From Nordella sp. HKS 07 (GTDB lineage: Bacteria > Pseudomonadota > Alphaproteobacteria > Rhizobiales > Aestuariivirgaceae), in NCBI RefSeq assembly GCF_011046735.1, contig NZ_CP049258.1, positions 186,001 to 250,000 of the forward strand: a stretch of 64,000 nucleotides of DNA, read 5' to 3'. This document shows positions 1 through 7,168 of the stretch, piece by piece. The translations under genes and the position numbers were made by a program. The first letter of the stretch is position 1. Each line of letters opens with the position of its first letter. Under the pieces are notes generated by a model, which saw only the letters and a list, made by a program, of their open reading frames with translations, ran no database searches and was not told where the DNA came from.

Positions 1-472
1 CGAGGGCTGGTCGCTCCCGGCGTTGAGCCCGGAAGTCCTCGCTCATCTTCCGGATATACACGAGGATCTGCGAAACGCGCTGGCGCTCCCTTCCGGCTGG
101 CTCAAATGGGCGGCCGCCAGCCGCGCGCCAGCCTCGACATGGTCGCGCGGCCGGGTGGCTCTGATCGGTGATGCCGCCCATGCCGCCCTGCCCTATCTGG
201 CGCAAGGCGCGGCCATGGCGCTCGAAGATGCGGTGACGCTCTGCGTGAGCATCGAGCGGAACGGCACCTTGGCCGACGCCTTCCGTGCCTATCAGGTCTT
301 GCGCATGCCGCGTACCGAGCGGATCGTCCGGGAATCGCGCAAGCTCGGCAACATCTACCATGCCGCTGGCCCGCTACGGATTGCGCGCAACCTCGTTCTG
401 CGCATGACCGATCCAGGTGATTTTCTGAAGCGCCTGGCCTGGGTCTACGACTTCGATCCGCTCGCCGCTTAA
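1..472 (+). CDS. FAD-dependent monooxygenase, C-terminal part (cut by window start)
   Basis: The frame is open from base 2 and its start lies outside the window, so only about the last 156 residues are seen. They contain GDAAHA...QGAAMALEDA, the flavin-contacting motif of class A flavoprotein monooxygenases (salicylate/3-hydroxybenzoate hydroxylase type), in which GD binds the FAD ribityl/pyrophosphate. The segment ending LRMPRTERIVRESR is the usual helix before the C-terminus in this family. The enzyme would use NAD(P)H and O2 to hydroxylate an aromatic or similar substrate; the substrate cannot be told from this part. A 12-base palindrome (TCCGTTAACGGA, 476-487) follows the stop. Confidence 0.85.
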   Translation, partial: EGWSLPALSPEVLAHLPDIHEDLRNALALPSGWLKWAAASRAPASTWSRGRVALIGDAAHAALPYLAQGAAMALEDAVTLCVSIERNGTLADAFRAYQVLRMPRTERIVRESRKLGNIYHAAGPLRIARNLVLRMTDPGDFLKRLAWVYDFDPLAA

Positions 473-571
473 TCCTCCGTTAACGGAAGATCACCATTTC
501 GCCACAGGTCGGGCCCGAAGGACGCACAAACATCCCGCATATGAGCGGCCTCGAACGGCTTCGACCAACGG

Positions 572-853
572 ATGACGGGCATGCGGGTAAGACAGATCAT
601 GGAACGCTATCGCGATTTCGCGGCGCGCACGCATTTCGCGATGGGCCTCTTCGCTTTCGGCCTCGTTGCCGCGATCATCGTGCTGATGATCGTGAGCGCC
701 GTTCCTTCGCAAGCAGGCTTCCTCGCCGCCGAGGCCAAGAACCTGGTCACCCTGGTGCCGTCGAGCGACACGCTGCTGGTCGCCACCGTGGCCCTGGTCT
801 TCCTCGCCATCCTCGCGGTTAAGCTTCTGGAGCACCGGAACACCACCAGATAG
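572..853 (+). CDS. small two-helix membrane protein, unknown
   Basis: This encodes 93 residues if it starts at 572, or 84 if it starts at the ATG at 599, which begins MERYRDFAARTHF. Two hydrophobic stretches are visible, about residues 25-45 (GLFAFGLVAAIIVLMIVSAV) and 68-85 (LLVATVALVFLAILAVKLL). They are separated by a polar loop, and the protein ends with a basic tail, LEHRNTTR. It looks like an inner-membrane protein. I recognise no family. It has the same strand as the monooxygenase before it but lies 100 bases away, so co-transcription is uncertain. Neither start has a strong ribosome-binding site. Overlapping frames on both strands lack membrane character and look like shadows. Confidence 0.6.
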   Translation: MTGMRVRQIMERYRDFAARTHFAMGLFAFGLVAAIIVLMIVSAVPSQAGFLAAEAKNLVTLVPSSDTLLVATVALVFLAILAVKLLEHRNTTR

Positions 854-1113
854 ACGGAGGGCCTCGCGGAACGAGGCTCGCCTGGCTTTAAGCCTGAGCG
901 GGAGGGTTTCGTCACTATTTACCTCCGACGGTTACGATCATGTCCGATCGATGGCGGGAAGATGGCAGGCCGGCCGTGAGCTGGCGGGTTCATCGCAAAT
1001 TCACCGCGGAACCGATGGAACTCCGGCAATCAAGTTTTCTGATGACGAGACAGGGGAATGGAAACTCACCCCGGGACGTAATAAGCTCGTATTCGTTCCC
1101 TGGAGGACAGACT

Positions 1114-1650
1114 ATGAAGATTCATCTTGCCTTGGCCGCGATCGCCGCCCTGTCATTCGGCGTCGCCTCTTTCGTGCCGGCCTACGCGATGGGCGACGGC
1201 GGCAACAGCAGCGGAACCAGCTCCACCGTCAAGAAATGCAAGAAGGGCGAAGTGGTGAAGAGCGGCAAATGCGTGAAGGCAACTTCCGGCGTATTGCCCG
1301 ATGAGGATCTTTATCAGCAGGGCCGCGCTTTGGCGCAGGCCGGCGAATATGACTGGGCGCTGATCGTGCTCGGCGCCGTCAGCAACAGGAACGATCCGCG
1401 CGTCCTCAATTATATAGGCTACAGCCATCGCAAATCCGGACGCCTGGACGAGGCTTTCGGCTACTATCACAAGGCAATCGCGATCGACCCCAATTTCGTC
1501 CTGGCGCGCGAATATCTGGGTGAGGGTTATGTGGCTGCCGGCCGCATCGATCTCGCCAAATCGCAATTGATCGAGATCGCCAATCGCTGCGGCACCACCT
1601 GCGAGGAGTATCAGGAACTCGCCGAACATATCGATGGCGGCGTGAACTGA
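1114..1650 (+). CDS. secreted TPR-repeat protein
   Basis: The product has 178 residues. The start at 1114 is chosen over longer in-frame options because it has GGAGG about eight bases upstream and begins a clear signal peptide, MKIHLALAAIAALSFGVASF...AYA (cleavage near residue 25). A short Lys/Cys segment follows (KKCKKGEVVKSGKCVK). About residues 64-165 then form three tetratricopeptide repeats; the clearest runs from NYIGYSHRKSGRLDEA to AIAIDPN. Two further Cys lie in NRCGTTCEEY. TPR proteins are scaffolds, so this is probably a periplasmic protein-protein interaction module with unknown partner. It stands alone and is followed by a strong terminator. Confidence 0.85.
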   Translation: MKIHLALAAIAALSFGVASFVPAYAMGDGGNSSGTSSTVKKCKKGEVVKSGKCVKATSGVLPDEDLYQQGRALAQAGEYDWALIVLGAVSNRNDPRVLNYIGYSHRKSGRLDEAFGYYHKAIAIDPNFVLAREYLGEGYVAAGRIDLAKSQLIEIANRCGTTCEEYQELAEHIDGGVN

Positions 1651-1671
1651 GCGGCACGCGTAGGAATCGAA

Positions 1672-1705
1672 GCGGGCGCCCCTAGGGCAGGGCGCCCGCT
1701 TTGTT
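1672..1705 (+). terminator. Rho-independent terminator after the TPR gene
   Basis: A perfect 10-bp GC stem (GCGGGCGCCC, 1672-1681, pairing with 1690-1699) closes an 8-base loop and is followed by TTTGTTG. It begins 21 bases after the TPR stop codon. Confidence 0.85.
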
Positions 1706-1876
1706 GTACCTGCCAATTGTCTGTTGCCCTCCCCAAAATGGGGATTGTGAGCGCCTCCGTATCACGTCAGTCTGATCGTAATTAGAGGGCTGAGATTCTA
1801 ACTAACCCCATGTGCGAGCTGGGAAAAACCCGGCGGCGCGGTTTTGTGACCGCGCCCATGAGGCCGGGAGTAGTCG

Positions 1877-2275
1877 ATGCATCGCCTGCCACAACCTAGA
1901 CCGGCACTGCGCTTCGCTTTGCGCCATCTGCAATTTGTGGCCATGCTTACTCTTGCGGCGGGCCTTGGCATCCTGGTGACCAGGTTGTTCGCCCTGCCTT
2001 TCGGCAGCGCCATTCTTTTCCTTCCACTCATGCTTCTCGGAGCGTTGGGTGTAAGACGCGAGTTCCAAACGCCCTCTCTCACGGAACTCGCGTTCTATTC
2101 CTCCGCCTTCATCGCCGTTCTGCTGATCTGGCCGGGCGCGCATCTGGCGGTATCGGCCTATGAGGCCTCGGGCTTCGTGACCCTCGCGGCCTTCATGATC
2201 CTCGTTCTGGCGCTGGCGATCGTCCTCGGCGTGCTGGCCGAGAAGCTCTTCGCCGCGGGTGAAGATGATGCCTGA
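1877..2275 (+). CDS. small integral membrane protein, unknown
   Basis: The product has 132 residues and about four hydrophobic segments: near residues 20-40 (FVAMLTLAAGLGILVTRLFA), 41-60, 72-95 (AFYSSAFIAVLLIWPGAHLA) and 102-124. The N-terminus is basic (MHRLPQPRPALRFALRHL) and the tail acidic (AGEDDA), consistent with an inner-membrane protein having a cytoplasmic N-terminus. I recognise no family and see no catalytic motif. It converges with the HTH protein on the opposite strand, whose stop lies 19 bases beyond its own. The upstream 175 bases hold no other gene. Confidence 0.6.
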   Translation: MHRLPQPRPALRFALRHLQFVAMLTLAAGLGILVTRLFALPFGSAILFLPLMLLGALGVRREFQTPSLTELAFYSSAFIAVLLIWPGAHLAVSAYEASGFVTLAAFMILVLALAIVLGVLAEKLFAAGEDDA

Positions 2276-2293
2276 GCCCCGATTGGCGGCGGC

Positions 2294-3286
2294 TCACCCG
2301 CGCCGGAGACAATGCGGGCGCAGTTCCTGCGCATTGTCTCGCACATAGGCGACGATGCGGCGCCGCTTTTCCTGGCCGCGCGCCCCTTCCCCGCCACTGG
2401 CTTGGCCACGCTCGACGAGATCCGGCATCACCTGGGTGACGTGATCGTAGATGGATCGCCAGGTCTGCTTGACCGCATCGCGCGAGACGTCGAGTGTCCC
2501 GGCGATCTCCTCATCAGTCAGGCCGTCGATTGCCCTGACCAGCATGCGCTGCTCGCTGGCGGTGAAGCGGAAACGCGGCGGAAGATACGTGAAGACGGCC
2601 GAGACCGGCGTCGAAGGCGGCGTGTCGGCGACCATCTCGCGCTGGAAGCAATAGACCGCGCGCTTCGATGCCGCGCCCGCCGGCACCGGTTCCGCCGGTG
2701 GCTCGGCGTCGAGGTCGATACCCTTGTAGCGGCGGAAGCCGGCGCTCAGCGCCATCTGCTCATACATGATACCCGCTTCGACGATCATCGAGTTGAGATT
2801 GTAACCGCGATGGATGGACAGGAAGAAGGGCAAGAACACAGTCATGATTCGACGGCCCTCGGGCGAGGTGAAATCCATCGGCGTCTGAATGTAATCCAGC
2901 ATCACCAGATCGAGCCCACGGTTGAGATTGCCCTGCGCTTGCCGGGCCCGATCGAGGAAGATATCCGTGGCCCCCTCGAGGCAGCGCTTGAGCAGCCAGT
3001 TGGTGAGGCACGGCCAGGGCTTGGCGAGATAGGACTTTTGAAACTCCGCTGACACGAAAGCCGACAGCGTCGCCGCGATGATGGTGCCTTCTCCCGTCGC
3101 GTCACAGTCCTCGATCAGCCCACCGACGAGCCGATCCTCCTCGAGAAGATCATTGATGACTTCAGCGAGGTTCCGGTCGAGCCTCTCATCGAGAGCCGTG
3201 ATCTTGCGCATCAGGCGGGCGCAGGCCGCGCCGTCTCCGGGAAGAAGCATACGAGGCCGCAAGGCACGTGCTTGCTGTGTGCTCAA
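2294..3286 (-). CDS. putative regulator with C-terminal LuxR-like HTH
   Basis: The product has 330 residues from a TTG at 3286, preceded by AGAGGAAAAG at good spacing. An ATG at 3250 (MLLPGDG) is the alternative. The last third contains FTASEQRMLVRAIDGLTDEE, then IAGTLDVSRDAVKQTWRSIY, which has the layout of a LuxR/sigma-4-type helix-turn-helix (about residues 230-275). The first 200 residues have no motif I can name. They start like a ligand- or acyl-sensing domain, with conserved-looking patches such as LDLVMLDYIQTPMDF and HRGYNLNSMIVEAG. A transcription factor with an unfamiliar sensory domain is the best inference. No adjacent target gene is obvious; a Bcr/CflA exporter is divergent to it. 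Confidence 0.65.
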   Translation of the reverse strand: MSTQQARALRPRMLLPGDGAACARLMRKITALDERLDRNLAEVINDLLEEDRLVGGLIEDCDATGEGTIIAATLSAFVSAEFQKSYLAKPWPCLTNWLLKRCLEGATDIFLDRARQAQGNLNRGLDLVMLDYIQTPMDFTSPEGRRIMTVFLPFFLSIHRGYNLNSMIVEAGIMYEQMALSAGFRRYKGIDLDAEPPAEPVPAGAASKRAVYCFQREMVADTPPSTPVSAVFTYLPPRFRFTASEQRMLVRAIDGLTDEEIAGTLDVSRDAVKQTWRSIYDHVTQVMPDLVERGQASGGEGARGQEKRRRIVAYVRDNAQELRPHCLRRG

Positions 3287-3431
3287 GGCTTTTCCTCTCT
3301 CTTCTCAATTCTCGCTCGCTACGTCCGCCTGTCAAGCCACGCCATGCACCAATTTCATGTCCACCATCGTTAACGGCATGGGACAAGTTGCGGCTGTGCC
3401 TATAAGAGGAACTCTATTCCCGAAAGGTCCC

Positions 3432-4622
3432 ATGTCAGATAATTCCGCGTCATTGGCCGCGCGTCGGCCGCCATTCCTGATTCTGGTCGCGGTGAGCGCG
3501 ATCGGCCCGCTGGCGCTCAACATTTTCATGCCGTCGATGCCGGGACTGCAGGCGACCTTCGGCGTCTCCTACGGCACGGTCCAGCTCACGCTCACGCTCT
3601 ATCTGATCGGCCTCGCCGTCTGCCAGCTCTTCTATGGGCCGTTGTCGGACCGCTACGGTCGGCGGCCTCTTCTCCTCGCCGGCCTCGCATTGTTCGTCAT
3701 CGCCAGCATCGCCTCGGCGCTCGCCACATCGATCGAGACGTTGATCGCGGCGCGTCTTGTGCAAGCGCTCGGCGGCGCTTCCGGCATCGTCCTGTCGCGC
3801 GCCATCGTGCGCGATCTCTATCAGGGCGAGAAGGCGGCGAGCGTGCTCGGCTACATCACCATGGCCTGGGTGCTGGCGCCGATGATCGCGCCGGCGATCG
3901 GCGGCTATCTCGATCAGCTTTGGGGTTTCCGCTCGAGTTTCGTGCTGCTGGCGCTCATCGGCGCAATCACATTGGTTGTTGCCTGGTTCACTCTGCATGA
4001 GACCCATTTCAACCGCCGCAGCGACGGTCGTCTGTGGCAAAGCGCACACTACGGCCGGATCTTCGCGTCACGCCAGTTTCGCGGTTATGCAACGTCGCTC
4101 GCTTTCGCGAGCGCGGTGTTCTTCACCTTCCTCGCCTTCGCACCCTTCCTCACGGTCAATATCATGGGCCGCTCGGCCGTCGAATATGGCCTGTGGTTCA
4201 TTCTCGTGTCGCTCGGCTACATGGTGGGGAACTTCCTGTCGGGCCGCTATTCCGAGCTGATCGGCAACGACCGCATGGTGTTGTTCGGCAATCTCATGAC
4301 GCTTCTGGGCGCGAGCCTGTGCCTGCTTCTGGCGCTCATGGGCATATTGACGCCGGTTGCCCTTTTCGCGCCTATGCTGCTCTGCGCGCTTGGCAACGGC
4401 CTCACCATTCCCAACGGCACGATCCGCGCCATCAGCACCGACCCCATGCTGGTCGGCACCGCGGCGGGACTGCTCGGCTTCCTGCAGATGGGCGTGAGTG
4501 CGGTGATCTCGCAGGGGGTAGGCTCGTTGCAGGACCAAAGCTTCATGATCGGTTACTGGACCCTGGCGATCTGCGCGGCCCTCGGCGCTCTCGCCCATCT
4601 CGCCATGATGGCAAAGCGCTAA
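3432..4622 (+). CDS. Bcr/CflA-family MFS multidrug transporter
   Basis: The product has 396 residues and twelve hydrophobic segments. The start at 3432 follows AAAGG and gives the usual short polar N-terminus. Family marks include PLALNIFMPSMPGL in helix 1 and GPLSDRYGRRPLLLAGLAL in the loop 2-3 MFS signature. RLVQALGGASGIVLSRAIVRDL in helix 4 and the following loop is the drug/H+ antiporter motif typical of Bcr/CflA. It probably exports a hydrophobic or amphipathic compound in exchange for protons. It is divergent from the HTH-domain gene with about 145 bases between, so that regulator could control it; this is inference from position only. Confidence 0.88.
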   Translation: MSDNSASLAARRPPFLILVAVSAIGPLALNIFMPSMPGLQATFGVSYGTVQLTLTLYLIGLAVCQLFYGPLSDRYGRRPLLLAGLALFVIASIASALATSIETLIAARLVQALGGASGIVLSRAIVRDLYQGEKAASVLGYITMAWVLAPMIAPAIGGYLDQLWGFRSSFVLLALIGAITLVVAWFTLHETHFNRRSDGRLWQSAHYGRIFASRQFRGYATSLAFASAVFFTFLAFAPFLTVNIMGRSAVEYGLWFILVSLGYMVGNFLSGRYSELIGNDRMVLFGNLMTLLGASLCLLLALMGILTPVALFAPMLLCALGNGLTIPNGTIRAISTDPMLVGTAAGLLGFLQMGVSAVISQGVGSLQDQSFMIGYWTLAICAALGALAHLAMMAKR

Positions 4623-4735
4623 AGCATCGGCCCGAGAAGCTTGTGGTCGGGCTTGACCCGACCATGCGCGCGGTTCCCGGACAAGCCGATGCTGAAAATC
4701 AAACAGATAGAGCGCCGAGGCGCCCGCGGCTAACT
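4623..4735. repeat. RIME-like palindromic element carrying a nested palindrome
   Basis: The outer arms AGCATCGGC (4623-4631) and GCCGATGCT (4685-4693) are inverted. Relative to the copy at 17780, the middle carries about 27 extra bases that form their own hairpin: TGGTCGGG (4644-4651) with CCCGACCA (4657-4664). The outer element is followed by GATAGAGCGCCGAGG, as at 17837, but the second palindrome seen there is truncated here. It lies between convergent genes. Confidence 0.75.
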
Positions 4736-5590
4736 TAGCCAATCGAGCGACCACTTGGCGCCGTCGGTCTGGCGCATACGCTTGCACAATTCGGGCCCGA
4801 GCACGGCGAGTTCCTCCGCCAGCGGCCAGGGCGGATTGATCAGAATGAGCCCCGAACCTGCGAGTCCGCCCTCGGGCAACACCTGGCGCACCAGAAGCTC
4901 GGCCTTCAGCATCTTCGGCAATGCCAGCGCCTGCGCCTCCTTCACGAGACGATCCGACAATCCATCGCCCGTCACCGGATACCAGAGCGCGAAGGCGCCG
5001 GTGGCGAAGCGGCGGTAGCCGTCACGCAGCATCCGGATGGCGCGGTCCGCCTCGTCCTCTCGCTCATAGGGCGGGTCGATGAGGATGAAGCCGCGCCGCT
5101 CGGGCGGCGGCAGATGGGCCTTCACCGCGATTGCCGCGTCGCCCGCGGACAGGAACACACGCTTATCGCGCGCGGCAAAATCGGCCAACTTGCCGTGATC
5201 TTCCGGATGCAGCTCGTTCAACAGGATGCGATCGGTCTTGCGCAGGATATGAAGCGCAAAAGCGGGCGATCCCGGATAGTGCGACAGCGGCTGGCCCACC
5301 GCATTGACCGTGGCGATCGCGTCGCGCCAGGGCGCGATCAAGGCCTCGCAGTCCGTCGCGAGCGGAACGGCGTTGCCCGAGGGGTCATAGAAGCGCCCCA
5401 CCCCGTCCTGCCATTCCAGGGTCTTGAGCGCCTCGTCACCCCACAGCGCATAGAGACCGGTGCCGGCATGCGCATCGAGAAACAGAAAGGGCTTGTCCTT
5501 CTTCTTGAGATGCAGGAAGGCCCGCATCATCACGATATGCTTGAGAACGTCGGCGTGGTTGCCGGCATGATAGACGTGGCGGTAGTTCAT
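4730..5590 (-). CDS. rlmJ: 23S rRNA (adenine2030-N6)-methyltransferase RlmJ
   Basis: The product has 286 residues, the usual RlmJ length. The N-terminus MNYRHVYHAGNHADVLKH is the family hallmark. DAHAGTG (39-45) is the SAM-binding glycine motif and DPPY (172-175) the catalytic motif of N6-adenine methyltransferases. NELHPED near 125 fits the acidic motif that contacts SAM. RlmJ methylates A2030 of 23S rRNA before 50S assembly, in the cytoplasm. It appears monocistronic, flanked on both sides by RIME-like elements. Confidence 0.95.
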   Translation of the reverse strand: MNYRHVYHAGNHADVLKHIVMMRAFLHLKKKDKPFLFLDAHAGTGLYALWGDEALKTLEWQDGVGRFYDPSGNAVPLATDCEALIAPWRDAIATVNAVGQPLSHYPGSPAFALHILRKTDRILLNELHPEDHGKLADFAARDKRVFLSAGDAAIAVKAHLPPPERRGFILIDPPYEREDEADRAIRMLRDGYRRFATGAFALWYPVTGDGLSDRLVKEAQALALPKMLKAELLVRQVLPEGGLAGSGLILINPPWPLAEELAVLGPELCKRMRQTDGAKWSLDWLS

Positions 5591-5604
5591 CGGTGTCTTC
5601 TAAA

Positions 5605-5698
5605 GCATGATCCGGAAAAGTGCGAAGCGGTTTTCCGAGAAGATCATGCGCAAACAAGAAGATAAAACGTGATGGCGACTCGTCCTAAAGCCATCACG
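5605..5698. repeat. RIME-like two-palindrome element
   Basis: The first palindrome has arms GCATGATC (5605-5612) and GATCATGC (5642-5649) around the core GGAAAAGTGCGAAGCGG. The second has CGTGATGGC (5668-5676) and GCCATCACG (5690-5698). This two-hairpin layout of about 100 bp matches Rhizobium intergenic mosaic elements. It lies just upstream of rlmJ. Confidence 0.8.
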
Positions 5699-5761
5699 CT
5701 TCTGCGCGCATCCGGGCGAAGTGGAATGATTTCGCCGACAAGGATTTCGCGCCGAACCTTG

Positions 5762-6875
5762 TCAATAGACGTAGACATGCTCGAGCTGCGCGCCACTCGG
5801 GCCGAGCCTGCGCACGACATCGCTCAGGATCGCCACCGGAACGGACAAACCGACGCGTTTGCCCCCCAGGCCGGCGAGATTCTTTGTCTCGAACAGAATC
5901 GGCGGCACGTCGTCGGGCGGCGTCCAGCTCTCCGGCGCTCTGAGCGAGATCAGGATGTTGCTGTTGCCGCCGATCTCCAGGAAGCTGGCGTCGGTGGCGC
6001 TGAGCTTCTGCACGATCTCGGTGAAGGGCTGAGAGCGCGGGAATTTGACCAGCTGGCTCCCGTCCCGGAAGGACCCGACCAGCTCGATGCGCCGGTCTAT
6101 CGGCGCCGTGTCGAGGGGGAAGCCCGCGCATCAGCGCGTAGATCTCGAGGGGCGCCGGCTCATAGGCCGTGTCGGTACCGCCTCTCATCAGCCAGCCAAC
6201 CGCCCCTTTCACGCCGAGCTCCGCCGAGACCGCGAAACGACGCTCGGCCTTGCGGACGGGACCCGGCCCCGCAAACGGCACCATCTTCCAGAATTCGTGG
6301 AGTCTCTCGGCAAAGGCGAATTCATACCAGGGCACCGTATTGAGCCACTGGCCATAGTCATGGGCGTATTTGCGCGCAAACAGGTCTTCGCCGGTGGGCG
6401 GTGAAGGTGCCACGAACTCGCTCAGCCGTCCGATCGTGTTCTCGTAGATGCCCTTGACGAGATATTCGACGGTATGGCCGATGCCGATCACATAGATCAT
6501 CAGATGGGTGCCGAGGCTGAACTCATAGCGCGGCGCCACCAGGCTGTTCACGGCGCAATAGCTCGTCCAGAATTCGCCCACCGAGCGGAAATAGCTGAAG
6601 CCGCTGGGATAGTTCCTGCCGATATAATCGGCGAAATCCTGGGACGTGTAGACAGTGTACCATTCCGGGAAGCTCAGATAGGACATTTCCTCCGGAAAGC
6701 GGTAGCCCGGCAGGTCATCGAGCTTGGCCCGCGTCTCCGGCTCGATCACCGGCGTCGTCACGCTGCTGCCGCCGTCGGAAGTGCCCTGGCAGGCAAGGCC
6801 GATATAGGCCACGGGCGCCGCCAGGAATATGGCCAGCGCCAGGAGTGCCCGCTTGGTCTTACGCAATTTTGTCAT
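5762..6875 (-). pseudogene. conserved membrane-anchored protein, frameshifted
   Basis: From the ATG at 6875 the product reads MTKLRKTKRALLALAIFLAA, with an N-terminal membrane anchor, and then a long conserved-looking region (LSFPEWYTVYTSQDFADYIG; FSYFRSVGEFWTSYCAVNSL). After ALMRG, at a run of five C on the coding strand (plus-strand 6116-6120), the frame changes. Removing one C restores PLDTAPIDRRIELVGSF and continues to the end QLEHVYVY at 5762, giving about 370 residues. The uncorrected frame runs on into arginine-rich nonsense to 5694. I recognise no function. It may be truly broken or a homopolymer sequencing error. A small ORF directly upstream overlaps its start. Confidence 0.65.
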
Positions 6876-7068
6876 GACGCGCCGACAATACAAAACCGGC
6901 ATGGGCTGCGAAACCGCCAATCGCCGGATGCGGCAGATTGGCCGGATGCGGCACATGGCTCATCGCCGCAACGATCCCGAACAGCGCGAAACAGGTAAGG
7001 CCGAGCTTGCGGATGAGGGCCCACGGCCGGAGCGCCCTTGTCCGAATCGCTGACGGCTCAGCCCTCAG
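6859..7068 (-). CDS. possible small ORF upstream of the frameshifted membrane protein
   Basis: An open minus-strand frame ends with TAA at 6861-6859, 17 bases inside the next gene. It contains a protein-like stretch: WALIRKLGLTCFALFGIVAA, then MSHVPHPANLPHPAIGGFAA. No ATG, GTG or TTG gives the full frame. A CTG at 7068 has AAGGA six bases upstream and would give 69 residues with one hydrophobic helix. It could be a real peptide with a rare start, a gene with another indel, or chance. The overlap with the ATG at 6875 is the main argument for reality. Confidence 0.3.
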   Translation of the reverse strand: MRAEPSAIRTRALRPWALIRKLGLTCFALFGIVAAMSHVPHPANLPHPAIGGFAAHAGFVLSARHDKIA

Positions 7069-7168
7069 GACCTATCCTTGCGGGATGCTGCTGCTGCCAT
7101 AATGCTGTCAGCAATGGCCGCCGCCTGCCCTTCCGGCCGGCCTCCGGCCATCCTATATTGGATCCATC

